From Chloroflexota bacterium (GTDB taxonomy: Bacteria > Chloroflexota > Anaerolineae > UBA7937), in contig DMLA01000090.1 of NCBI GenBank assembly GCA_003453555.1, forward strand, positions 1-10,346: a stretch of DNA of 10,346 nt, given 5' to 3'. Positions 1-6,728 of the stretch are shown here, one piece after another (position 1 is the first letter of the stretch; the number at the start of each line of letters is the position of its first letter). Below the pieces are notes generated by a model. That model saw nothing but the letters and a program-made list of their open reading frames with translations. It searched no databases and was not told where the DNA came from. Position numbers and translations under genes: made by a program.

Positions 1-506
1 TCTATATCGGCCGTTCCCCATATCTCCACCACCCCCTCCACCTTAGCCCCCATCCCAGGGGAGGTGATCCTGGCCTGAGGGTTAGGGCAGGCTGGGGCTG
101 GAGGTGGCTGTGTGGGGGAGGGCAAAGGAGGGGTGGGAGGTAGTATCACCACCGCTGGCCTGGTGGGCCGTTCCAAGGTGGGGGTGGGCGTCACCGGGAG
201 AGGGGAGAAAGCAGGAGGAGGTGTAACGAGCATCGATTCCGGTAACTCTTCCCCCGGAAGCCCCCCTAGAGCCGGGGCCAAAGCAGCCACAACAGCCACC
301 GCCCCCACCACCAAGATTATAACCCCTACAGCCAAGGCGGAGTGATAAGCCCGGCTGGTGGCCGCCTCTTTCTCAGCGGTATGAAGAGCGGTGTCCCTCT
401 CCCGCCAGGCCACAACCGTAGCCCGGAGACAGAAGAGCATCACCACCCCACAGGCTAGATATATCCAGAAGGCGATCTTAGCGATGAACTCCATGAAAAC
501 GGTCAT
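1..506 (-). CDS. Two-TM membrane protein with proline-rich stalk and Ig-like module (C-terminus cut off by window edge)
   Basis: This frame stays open from an ATG at 506 to the left edge, giving 168 residues with no stop, so the gene is incomplete. Two hydrophobic stretches (about residues 8-34 and 56-78) flank a short charged loop (WRERDTALHTAEKEAATSR). A Pro/Thr/Ser-rich stalk follows (about 88-138), then a module beginning 'ACPNPQARITSPGMGAKVEG' and continuing to EIWGTAD. In my experience this C-P-N-P/ITSP/GTA pattern is common in cell-surface proteins of Chloroflexota, where it resembles an Ig-like repeat. The likely topology is two membrane helices with an extracytoplasmic stalk and domain. 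The start is supported by AAAGGG about 7-8 nt upstream; an alternative ATG lies four codons in. The gene follows punA on the same strand, with a hairpin between them. Its function is not recognisable. Confidence 0.7.
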   Translation of the reverse strand, partial: MTVFMEFIAKIAFWIYLACGVVMLFCLRATVVAWRERDTALHTAEKEAATSRAYHSALAVGVIILVVGAVAVVAALAPALGGLPGEELPESMLVTPPPAFSPLPVTPTPTLERPTRPAVVILPPTPPLPSPTQPPPAPACPNPQARITSPGMGAKVEGVVEIWGTADI

Positions 507-527
507 ACTACCGCCCTTTATCACAAA

Positions 528-551
528 GGGGAACGAAGGCCCTCGTTCCCC
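528..551 (-). terminator. Hairpin between punA and the left-edge membrane gene, possible weak terminator
   Basis: A perfect 9-bp stem (528-536 with 543-551, GGGGAACGA/TCGTTCCCC) encloses a 6-base loop. Read on the minus strand, it lies 26 nt after the punA stop and is followed by only TTTGT. It could be a weak intrinsic terminator or attenuator before the next gene. The short T-tract makes full termination uncertain. Confidence 0.45.
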
Positions 552-577
552 CTCACCAACCCCCAGCACCCCCTTTG

Positions 578-1429
578 TCAGATCCTACCTAGGACCCCTT
601 TGATCAAGGCCAGAAGTTTGGGGAGCGCCTTCTCCCCCGCTTCTAGTACCTCCTCGTGGAGCCCCTCTTCTTTCTTAACAGGGTGTCCCATCCCTGGGGA
701 TCCTGTAAGGACCGCCATATTGCTGATATGGGAAATGCCCAGCACCCGCATCCCTCCATGCCGGGCCACAACCACCTCCGGGACGGTGGACATCCCCACC
801 GCATCCACTCCCATGAGGCGAAGGAAGCGGATCTCCGCCGGCGTCTCAAAGGTAGGGCCTCCCACCATGACATAGACCCCTTGCCGCAACTCAAGCCCCA
901 GTTCGTGCCCCACCTCAAGGGCGATCTTACGCAGTTCTCTATCGTAAGCCTCAGACATATCCACGAACCGGGGGCCCAACCGTTCATCGTTGGGGCCGAA
1001 TAGAGGACTATCACCAGCCATCCCCACCAGGTTGATATGGTCGGTGATGAGCATTAGATCACCCGCTTTGAAACCCTCGTTCAGGCCACCGGCAGCGTTA
1101 GTGACGATGAGGGTATCGGCTCCTAGCGCTCGCATCACCCGCACGGGAAGAGTGATCCGCTCCAGGGGGTAACCCTCGTAAAAGTGGGCCCGCCCCTGCA
1201 TCACCACCACCGCTTTTCCGGCCAGATAACCCAAAACCATTCGCCCCGGATGCCCCTCCACGGTAGCCGGGGGGAAATCGGGGATCTCCTCATAGGGGAT
1301 AACCAACGGCTCTTCCACCTCATCAGCCAAGCCGCTCAGCCCAGAGCCGGTGATGATCCCCACCTGAGGTTTAAGGGGGGCTCGAATCTGGCTCGCTACC
1401 CTCTCCACCTCCTCAAAGTCATAGATCAT
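578..1429 (-). CDS. punA: Purine nucleoside phosphorylase, trimeric 6-oxopurine type
   Basis: This enzyme phosphorolyses inosine/guanosine and their deoxy forms to the free base and (deoxy)ribose-1-phosphate, in cytoplasmic purine salvage. The protein has 283 residues, the usual length of the PNP/MTAP family. The phosphate-site loop 'IITGSGLSGLAD' has S29. H60 (VEGHPG) and R80/H82 (MQGRAHFYEGYP) follow. The family signature lies around 'TNAAGGLNEGFKAGDLM'. The base-binding residues are E195 (GGPTFETPAE) and N237 (ISHISN). These match human PNP Glu201 and Asn243 by motif and favour 6-oxopurines over methylthioadenosine. The ATG overlaps the stop of the upstream PH/SHOCT gene by 4 nt (ATGA), so translation is probably coupled. 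A deoD name is also used for this activity, but deoD usually denotes the unrelated hexameric subfamily. Confidence 0.95.
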   Translation of the reverse strand: MIYDFEEVERVASQIRAPLKPQVGIITGSGLSGLADEVEEPLVIPYEEIPDFPPATVEGHPGRMVLGYLAGKAVVVMQGRAHFYEGYPLERITLPVRVMRALGADTLIVTNAAGGLNEGFKAGDLMLITDHINLVGMAGDSPLFGPNDERLGPRFVDMSEAYDRELRKIALEVGHELGLELRQGVYVMVGGPTFETPAEIRFLRLMGVDAVGMSTVPEVVVARHGGMRVLGISHISNMAVLTGSPGMGHPVKKEEGLHEEVLEAGEKALPKLLALIKGVLGRI

Positions 1430-2064
1430 AACTTCTCCAGAAGTTCCCCCTTCTCCCTCTGGAACTCCTCCTCGGTGATGATCCCTTTCTTGCGCAACTC
1501 ATCCAGTTCCGCGATCAAGCCAGGGATATCATGGGCGCTGGGGGCCTCTTTGACCCGCTCCGCCTGGCTTCTGAACGACTCCAGGCGACTTAAACCCTCC
1601 TTTTGGTTGAGCATCTCCGTTTTGAACCTCACCGGCCAGGCCACCCGCTCAAAGAGGTTCACCCCTATCTCGCTGGCGGTGAGGATCTGCACACTGCCAT
1701 AATTTAGGAGCCTACCCAAAGCCGACTGCTCCAATACTACATCGTTCACCTTCTCCAAAGAAGAGTCTATGGAGTGCTTATTAATGATCCCCTCTAGTTG
1801 GATCACCCGCCGGTTGGTGACTACATATACCTCGTTCCACCAGTTGAGGAGGTCAAGAGCCAACTTCCCTAGAGGGAAGAGCAAGAGCAGGAGGGCTAAG
1901 GAGGCCCAAGGGCCAAGGAGGCTCACAAGAAAGATGCTCCCCACGATGATGAGCAGCGAAAGCAAAGAATTGATGAGGATGGTGGGCATAACCACCAGCC
2001 AATGCTGTCGCGTCTTGAAGACTATCCCCTCATGTCGCCCCATCAGGCTCTCCAGATAACCCAT
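1426..2064 (-). CDS. PH domain (bPH_2/YdbS-like) membrane protein with C-terminal SHOCT domain
   Basis: This is a 212-residue membrane protein. Two adjacent hydrophobic helices (about 23-50 and 52-74) form a hairpin. It is followed directly by a bacterial PH-like segment (about 76-150) with the typical entry 'WNEVYVVTNRRVIQLEGII', then 'SLEKVNDVVLEQS' and 'LLNYGSVQI'. The C-terminus (about 178-211, DIPGLIAELDELRKKGIITEEEFQREK) is a clear SHOCT domain, a short helical module often found at the ends of membrane or phage-related proteins. Family function is poorly defined; membrane-associated scaffolding or binding is the usual guess. The start has a strong SD (GGGAGG, 7 nt before the ATG) and sits 12 nt after the xerC stop. 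The stop overlaps punA by 4 nt. Nothing links the protein mechanistically to either neighbour beyond co-transcription. Confidence 0.88.
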   Translation of the reverse strand: MGYLESLMGRHEGIVFKTRQHWLVVMPTILINSLLSLLIIVGSIFLVSLLGPWASLALLLLLFPLGKLALDLLNWWNEVYVVTNRRVIQLEGIINKHSIDSSLEKVNDVVLEQSALGRLLNYGSVQILTASEIGVNLFERVAWPVRFKTEMLNQKEGLSRLESFRSQAERVKEAPSAHDIPGLIAELDELRKKGIITEEEFQREKGELLEKL

Positions 2065-2076
2065 CTCCCTTCCTCC

Positions 2077-3006
2077 CTAGTCTTTGGCTCGGGGATGCGA
2101 TCTGTCGTACACCTCTCGCAGCCGCTCGCTGGACACATGGGTATAGATCTGAGTGGTGGAGACGCTGGCGTGTCCCAGAAGTTGTTGCACGTTTATCAGG
2201 TCCGCGTCGCCGTCCAACATGTGGGTGGCGAAGGAATGGCGCAAGGTATGAGGGGTCACCCCCTCAGGGAGCCCAGCCTCCTTCACGTACCCCTTAACTA
2301 TGAGCCATAGTCCCTGTCGGGTCAGCCTCCCTCCCCGCTGATTGAGGAAGAGAGCCCTCTCTCCGGGGTTTTCCGGCTTCAGGAACTCCCTCCTGCCCCT
2401 CTCCATATACTCCCGCAGGGCCTCTACAGCCTGAGCGTGGATGGGGATTATCCGCTCTTTTGAGCCCTTTCCCCAACAGCGAACCGAGGCGGAAGCCAGA
2501 TTCAGATCGTCCAGGTTCAAAGATACAACCTCGCTGGCCCTCATGCCGGTAGCGTAGAGCAGGTGCAAAAGAGCGTGGTCCCGCAACCCCTTAGCGCCAC
2601 CCTCCTTGCCTGGCTGGGCGAGAAGGCTTTTCACCTCCCCGAAGGAGATAACTCTAGGGAGCCGCTTCTCCACCCGGGGGGAGTCGAGAGCGGCTGTGGG
2701 ATCATCGCTGATGTGGCCCTCCCGCCACAAAAAGTGGAAGAAAGACTTAATGGCCGCCACCTTGCGGGCCACGGTGGACGAAGCGTACTGTCGCTCCTCC
2801 TTCAGATGCATAATGTAAGAGATAATGTCTGGCTTCTCCACCCCCGCCCAAACCCACCTCCTCCCCTGCGCCAGAGCCATCAAGTAGTCGATAAATTGGG
2901 TAAGGTCGATCCTGTAGGCGGACAAGGTGTTGGGAGAATACCCCTTCTCTATAGAGAGATGCTCCAGAAAGTTATCGATCCTCTCCTCTACTTTCGTCTC
3001 CTCCAT
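2077..3006 (-). CDS. xerC: Tyrosine site-specific recombinase, XerC/XerD type
   Basis: This is a tyrosine recombinase of 309 residues (314 if the ATG at 3021 is used), the normal Xer length. In the housekeeping role, XerC/D pairs resolve chromosome dimers at dif. The N-terminal SAM-like DNA-binding domain covers about the first 100 residues (IDNFLEHLSIEKGYSPNTL...). The catalytic domain carries, in 314-residue numbering, R161 (GMRASEVVSL), K185 (WGKGSKERIIPI), H258 and R261 (PHTLRHSFATHML), H284 (LLGHASVSTT) and nucleophile Y293 (QIYTHV), so it appears complete. The ending VYDRSHPRAK is XerC-like, while 'THVSSERL' recalls XerD, so assignment between the two is not firm. The chosen start at 3006 has AAGGAG six bases upstream; the first ATG at 3021 has no well-spaced SD. 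The gene leads the xerC-PH/SHOCT-punA unit. No integrase-associated repeats or att sites are visible, which argues for a housekeeping enzyme. Confidence 0.92.
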   Translation of the reverse strand: MEETKVEERIDNFLEHLSIEKGYSPNTLSAYRIDLTQFIDYLMALAQGRRWVWAGVEKPDIISYIMHLKEERQYASSTVARKVAAIKSFFHFLWREGHISDDPTAALDSPRVEKRLPRVISFGEVKSLLAQPGKEGGAKGLRDHALLHLLYATGMRASEVVSLNLDDLNLASASVRCWGKGSKERIIPIHAQAVEALREYMERGRREFLKPENPGERALFLNQRGGRLTRQGLWLIVKGYVKEAGLPEGVTPHTLRHSFATHMLDGDADLINVQQLLGHASVSTTQIYTHVSSERLREVYDRSHPRAKD

Positions 3007-3012
3007 GGGCCT

Positions 3013-3018
3013 CTCCTT
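3013..3018 (-). promoter_or_regulatory. Ribosome binding site deciding the xerC start
   Basis: AAGGAG lies six bases before the ATG at 3006. It comes immediately after the more upstream ATG at 3021, so it can serve only the downstream start. Confidence 0.55.
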
Positions 3019-3040
3019 CATCCTGCTCTATGGCAGCCCC

Positions 3041-3068
3041 ATTCTACCACAACTTTCCATAAAATCAA
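3041..3068 (-). promoter_or_regulatory. Sigma-70-like promoter for xerC-PH/SHOCT-punA
   Basis: On the minus strand, TTGATT (3068-3063) and TAGAAT (3046-3041) are separated by 16 bp. They differ from consensus at two and one positions. The expected transcription start is near 3034, giving a leader of about 28 nt to the ATG at 3006. This would make the ATG at 3021 a start on a very short leader. Confidence 0.55.
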
Positions 3069-3159
3069 CTCCCGCCAAATATACACGTCCCCACCCACGG
3101 TTGCAACTCTATCGCCCTGCCAAAACCCCTCTCCAGGACAGCACTCCCCTGTAACATAA

Positions 3160-3184
3160 GAGTGACCAGCAACCCTGGTCACTC
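3160..3184 (-). terminator. Hairpin ending the ruvB-queH-...-queA operon
   Basis: A perfect 10-bp stem (3160-3169 GAGTGACCAG with 3175-3184 CTGGTCACTC) has a 5-nt loop and begins 15 nt after the queA stop. On the minus strand it is followed by TTATGTTAC, which is T-rich but not a clean T-tract. Position and stem strength make it the likely operon terminator. The stem would form equally on a plus-strand transcript, but no gene converges here. Confidence 0.6.
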
Positions 3185-3199
3185 GTACCTCTCGGCCCT

Positions 3200-4210
3200 C
3201 TAGACGATGAACATCGCATCCCCGAAACTGTAGAAACGGTAACCCCGCTTGATCGCCTCTTGGTAAGCCTCATCGATCAGCCTCTTCCCCGCGAAGGCGG
3301 CTACCAAAAGAAGCAAGGTCGAGCGGGGCAGGTGGAAATTGGTGATCAGAGCCTCCACCACCTGAAACCGATAGCCAGGATAGATATAGAGATCCGTCCA
3401 GCCCTTATAGGGGGTTATCTGCCCCTCTCTATACGCCGTCTCCAAGACCCGGACAGCGGTCGTCCCCACCGCTATCACTCGTCGCTTCTCTTCCCTCGCC
3501 CGGTTGAGAACCTCGGCCACCGAGGAGGAGAGTTCGCCATACTCCGCCTCTAGCGCGTGCTCCTCCACCTCCTCACTTCTCACTGGGCGGAAGGTGCCGG
3601 GGCCGATATGCAGAGTAACAAATAGAAACTGAACACCCTTAGCCCTTATCTTCTCCATGAGTTGGGGGGTGAAATGCAGTCCCGCAGTGGGCGCGGCCAC
3701 CGAACCCTCCTGGCGAGCGTATACCGTCTGATACCGCTCCCCGTCTTTCAAGGGCTCGTGGATATAGGGCGGGAGAGGGATCTCACCTAGTTGACAAAGA
3801 TCTACAGGAGAATCGAACTCAAACAAGCGGCCCCTTTCCGTGACTTCGAGGACCTTGGCTCGAACTGAGGAAGGGGGGACGCCGAACTCTACCTCGCTCC
3901 CCACCCTAACTTTCCGTCCCCTCACTAAACCCTCCCAGAGCCTATCTCCCCGCCTAGCGGTGAGCAACAACTCCACCTTTCCCCCGGTGGGCACCTTGTG
4001 GCCTAGAAGGCGCGCCGGGATGACCCGGCTGTCGTTGGCCACTATGAGGTCGCCCGAGCGAAGATAGTCGGCGATATCCCGGAAACGGCGATCTTCGATC
4101 TTCCCCTCCGCCCGACTGATGACCATAAGTCGGGAGGCGTCCCGGGGCTCGAGAGGGTGCTGAGCGATCAAATGAGGAGGTATCTCGTAATCGAAATCCT
4201 CGATCTTCAC
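3200..4210 (-). CDS. queA: S-adenosylmethionine:tRNA ribosyltransferase-isomerase
   Basis: QueA transfers and isomerises the ribosyl group of SAM onto preQ1 at tRNA position 34, giving epoxyqueuosine, the substrate of QueH. The protein has about 336 residues, typical of the family. Recognised blocks are the N-terminus KIEDFDYEIPPHLIAQHPLE, 'DLIVANDSRVIPARL' (about 54-68), 'GEIPLPPYI' (142-150), 'RYQTVYARQEGSVAAPTAGL' (159-178), 'TLHIGPGTFRPV' (199-210), 'ITNFHLPRSTLLLLVAAFAG' (289-308) and the C-terminal RFYSFGDAMFI. The start is a GTG. Two GTG codons are adjacent (4213 and 4210); AGGGG lies 4 nt before the first and 7 nt before the second, and the second also matches the usual MK.. N-terminus. 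It is the last gene of the operon, about 28 nt after the DUF2905 gene. Pairing with queH upstream is strong functional support for both. Confidence 0.96.
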   Translation of the reverse strand: MKIEDFDYEIPPHLIAQHPLEPRDASRLMVISRAEGKIEDRRFRDIADYLRSGDLIVANDSRVIPARLLGHKVPTGGKVELLLTARRGDRLWEGLVRGRKVRVGSEVEFGVPPSSVRAKVLEVTERGRLFEFDSPVDLCQLGEIPLPPYIHEPLKDGERYQTVYARQEGSVAAPTAGLHFTPQLMEKIRAKGVQFLFVTLHIGPGTFRPVRSEEVEEHALEAEYGELSSSVAEVLNRAREEKRRVIAVGTTAVRVLETAYREGQITPYKGWTDLYIYPGYRFQVVEALITNFHLPRSTLLLLVAAFAGKRLIDEAYQEAIKRGYRFYSFGDAMFIV

Positions 4211-4238
4211 CACACTACCCCTAAAGGGTGCAAATGAA

Positions 4239-4463
4239 TTATCTGCGGAGAAAGCGCACCAAAAGGTTAAGGATCAAGGTGGCCAAGAGGCTGAGAAGAA
4301 GACAGGTGGCTAAGGGGATATATATCTCCGCTGCCCCCCGCCGGATATGGATATCTCCTGGAAGTCGCCCTAGAAAGGGGATGCGGCCCGCCAAGATCAA
4401 AGCCAAACCGAAGACGATGAGCACCACCCCCAAGATGACCAACATCCGGCCGATATTCGCCAT
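4239..4463 (-). CDS. DUF2905 family small membrane protein
   Basis: This 74-residue protein has two transmembrane helices (about 6-26 and 48-70). Between them lies the family hallmark 'GRIPFLGRLPGDIHIRRG', ending in 'IYIPLATCLLLSLL'. These features identify DUF2905, whose biochemical role is unknown. The family is known as a frequent neighbour of ruvB and queA in many bacteria, and that is the context here. An ATG at 4484 would extend it by seven residues but would overlap the upstream gene by 14 nt. The ATG at 4463 has GAGG five bases upstream and starts 7 nt after the previous stop, so it is preferred. It is co-transcribed with queA, about 28 nt downstream. Confidence 0.87.
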   Translation of the reverse strand: MANIGRMLVILGVVLIVFGLALILAGRIPFLGRLPGDIHIRRGAAEIYIPLATCLLLSLLATLILNLLVRFLRR

Positions 4464-4470
4464 CACCGCC

Positions 4471-5991
4471 TCAAGCCCCCCCATCCCGGCGGCGATAGGT
4501 GGTTAAAAACCGACGCAGGGCCTCATCCTCTGTCCACTTCCAATCGTCGGCCCTCTCGTATATCGGTGAGCCATCCAGGAAGTTGCCATAAACGATGATC
4601 AGGTTCGGTCGCCGCCACATGATGTAATCGAAGTCGAACTTCTCATGGCCGGGGGTCCCCTGGCCCATGGTATCCACTTTCATATGAGCCGTATGTTCGT
4701 CGTTCACCCCAAACATGTCCAGAGTCCTCATCTCAGAGTAGTAGGGGATTTGGCCTGCTGCATCGACAGCGATGAAGGTATCGGGAGGGAGATGCTCCCG
4801 CAGCCATCTCCCCATGGTGACCCTGGCCCGGGTCGCCTCCCTAGCCTGGAAGCGGCGGATGAAGTGCTCATGCTCGCCGCCCAGGGAGGAGAAAATAAAG
4901 AGGGCTAACACCCCTCCCAGGGCGAGGAGGCCACCAACCCCTCTAAGATACCCCTCTTGTCCCCTCTCTCTAAACCAGGTTTGAAGGCTCATATAGGCCT
5001 CGTCGGCCCCCATGGCCACCAGGAGGTAGAAAGCAGGTAGGATGGGAACGAAGAAACGGCCCACCGACCAATCCCCTCCCACATAGACGATATAAGAGAG
5101 ATAGATTGAAACTACAAAAACCAGGTAACTCCAAACGAAATTCACCTTCCGCTTAAGAAGGGGCACCAGAGTCAAAGGTATGAGCAACCATCCGAGATGC
5201 ACCCCCAAGAAGGTACGCAAGTGGGCGAACCCTCGTGCTACCTGAGCGCTCACCTCTTCGGTAGTCACCTTGGCATAGAAGGTGTTGGGGAGGAGATAAC
5301 CGTAATAGTTATAGCGCCACAGGAAGTAAGGCCCATACAACCCCAGGAAGGAGAAGATCCGAAGCAGGTCAAGCCTGGCGAGGAGCCTCCGCTCCACAAG
5401 TAGGCGATGAAGCGCCCGGTGGAGCAGTGTGACCGCGAAGACCAAGACCCCCTCAGGGCGAGTCAGGGCCGCTAGAGCGAAGAGCAGGCCCGAAAGGAGC
5501 GCCAACCTTTCGTCTTCTCCCTCCTGGAGATAGGCGAAGATGCCAGAGAGCAACAAAAAGGTGAAGATGGCCGTCTCCATCCCTCCCACAGACCAGAGGG
5601 CGAAAGAGCCATCGACAGCCAGGAGAAGCAGAGAGAGACTAACCACCAGAGAGTTCTGAGCGAACTTGCCATAGAGTAAGATCATGGTTCCCAGGGCGAA
5701 GAGGCCTCCTAGAGCCATGGCCACGGGCCCCGGTTCGACCCCCACCAAGATGAATAGAGCGAGAAGCACCGTCCAGAGAAAGTTCGTGTACCCCTCTACC
5801 CTCTCGCCGATGTTGAAGACCAGTCCGTGCCCTCGGGCGAAGTTTTGGGCGTACCGGAAGGAGATGTAGGCGTCGTCCACGGCGTCGTAGCCCAACTCTC
5901 TGAGATAAAAACCCTGGTGAACTAAGAGAACCAGGATGGCGATGACTAAATAGGTCAAGGGCGCCCTTGCTACCCTAGCCACTTTCTGCAC
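4471..5991 (-). CDS. GT-C fold polytopic membrane glycosyltransferase-like protein
   Basis: This is a polytopic membrane protein of about 506 residues. After the first hydrophobic segment comes 'YDAVDDAYISFRYAQNFARG' (acidic pair near residues 39-40), then GHGLVFN and 'GERVEGYTNFLWTVLLALF'. The DD pair in the first loop followed by E-G-Y-T-N is characteristic of GT-C lipid-linked sugar transferases, with resemblance to the arabinofuranosyltransferase AftB/ArnT-like group. About ten further hydrophobic segments follow. A soluble C-terminal domain of about 130 residues (TMGRWLREHLPPDTFIAVDAAG, IPYYSEMRTLDMFGVND, GTPGHEKFDFDYIM) probably lies outside the membrane. The open frame continues upstream to 6147, but that part overlaps the conserved QueH C-terminus and is probably not translated. 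GTG codons at 6000, 5991 and 5982 are the plausible starts. I chose 5991 because AAGG lies 8 nt before it; GGAGG lies only 3 nt before 6000. The sugar and acceptor are unknown. Confidence 0.75.
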   Translation of the reverse strand: MQKVARVARAPLTYLVIAILVLLVHQGFYLRELGYDAVDDAYISFRYAQNFARGHGLVFNIGERVEGYTNFLWTVLLALFILVGVEPGPVAMALGGLFALGTMILLYGKFAQNSLVVSLSLLLLAVDGSFALWSVGGMETAIFTFLLLSGIFAYLQEGEDERLALLSGLLFALAALTRPEGVLVFAVTLLHRALHRLLVERRLLARLDLLRIFSFLGLYGPYFLWRYNYYGYLLPNTFYAKVTTEEVSAQVARGFAHLRTFLGVHLGWLLIPLTLVPLLKRKVNFVWSYLVFVVSIYLSYIVYVGGDWSVGRFFVPILPAFYLLVAMGADEAYMSLQTWFRERGQEGYLRGVGGLLALGGVLALFIFSSLGGEHEHFIRRFQAREATRARVTMGRWLREHLPPDTFIAVDAAGQIPYYSEMRTLDMFGVNDEHTAHMKVDTMGQGTPGHEKFDFDYIMWRRPNLIIVYGNFLDGSPIYERADDWKWTEDEALRRFLTTYRRRDGGA

Positions 5992-6727
5992 CGGACGCAC
6001 CTTCCTCCAAAGAGCCCCTGCCTCTATATCTCTCCCACTCGCTGTAGATGCAGCCACAATAGTTTTGCCTATAGAGGTTATGCTCCTTCGCCAGACGCCC
6101 CCGCTCCGTCCAACCCCGCCGAAAGTTCTCGAAATAGAACTCCACATTGTACTTTGGGCCCAACTCTTCGCCGATCTCCCGTATCAAGGCTTGGTCCTGA
6201 TGGGGGCTGATGAGCAGAGTGGAGGTGAAGGCGTCGCACCCTTCCTGGGCGGCCACCTCCGCCGTCTTCTCCAACCGCATCCGATAATCGATAGAACAAC
6301 GATCTCCTTTAGTCTCGCGGCCCGATACCCGGCGGAGGAACTCCACCATCTCATAGTTCGGCCACCAGATCATAGGGAGACCCACACCTCCAGCGTACTC
6401 CTCTACGCACTCCCGCCTTCTCTCATGCTCGGAGAAGGGATGGACGTTGGGGTTGTACCAGAAGCCAGTGACGGAGAACCCCTCCTCCCGAAGGCGACCT
6501 ATAGTGTAGGTGCTACAGGGACCACAGCAGATGTGGAGCAGTATCTTTTTGCCCTCACCTCTAGACCCCGCTTCCTTCGGTTTTGGCCGCCCCTCGACCT
6601 CGTAGGATAAGCGTATGGTCGGGGGCTCGCCCTCGACCATAGTCGCTTTCCCTTCCTTCAGGAGCCTCTCTGCCCTCTCTTCCGAGCAGGGGGAGAGCTC
6701 ACGGCCTGTTGAATCCACTACGCGCAT
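5975..6727 (-). CDS. queH: Epoxyqueuosine reductase QueH with extra N-terminal RRXRR/PLMP-like domain
   Basis: QueH reduces epoxyqueuosine in tRNA to queuosine, replacing the cobalamin enzyme QueG in many anaerobes and thermophiles. From the ATG at 6727 the protein has 250 residues. Residues about 60-233 are QueH: 'KKILLHICCGPCSTYTI' with C67, C68 and C71; FWYNPNVHPFSEHERR; 'GDRCSIDYRMRLEKTAEVA' with C144; FTSTLLISPHQD; and YCGCIYSEWER with C224 and C226. The cysteines are those the family uses for its Fe-S cluster and nearby metal. The first 45 residues are not part of a usual QueH. They read 'MRVVDSTGRELSPCSEERAE' continuing RLLKEGKATMVEGEPPTIRL, closely patterned on the RRXRR/PLMP domain of IscB-type proteins. 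The start is 1 nt after the ruvB stop with no strong SD, so translational coupling is likely. An upstream extension to 6856 only overlaps ruvB. A start just before the CCGPC region would give a conventional QueH, but the conserved pattern of the extension argues that it is translated. Confidence 0.93.
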   Translation of the reverse strand: MRVVDSTGRELSPCSEERAERLLKEGKATMVEGEPPTIRLSYEVEGRPKPKEAGSRGEGKKILLHICCGPCSTYTIGRLREEGFSVTGFWYNPNVHPFSEHERRRECVEEYAGGVGLPMIWWPNYEMVEFLRRVSGRETKGDRCSIDYRMRLEKTAEVAAQEGCDAFTSTLLISPHQDQALIREIGEELGPKYNVEFYFENFRRGWTERGRLAKEHNLYRQNYCGCIYSEWERYRGRGSLEEGASGAESG

Positions 6728-6728
6728 C

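Noticed and set aside
112..345. Glycine-rich plus-strand frame at the left edge
   Set aside because: It is the complement of the proline-rich stalk of the minus-strand membrane protein, so its glycine richness is a by-product.
643..1014. Frames of 91-123 residues on both strands inside punA, including 600-875 and 656-1003
   Set aside because: They are shadows of the strongly conserved punA frame, with Trp/Arg/His-rich composition and no recognisable domain.
2077..3006. The tyrosine recombinase as marker of an integrated mobile element
   Set aside because: It is Xer-like in length and motifs, sits in a housekeeping operon, and I see no att-like direct repeats, tRNA gene or phage genes nearby.
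6590..6727. A split IscB/OMEGA locus with omega-RNA
   Set aside because: Only the RRXRR-like segment is present; there are no RuvC or HNH motifs and no structured non-coding RNA upstream, where ruvB coding sequence lies directly adjacent.
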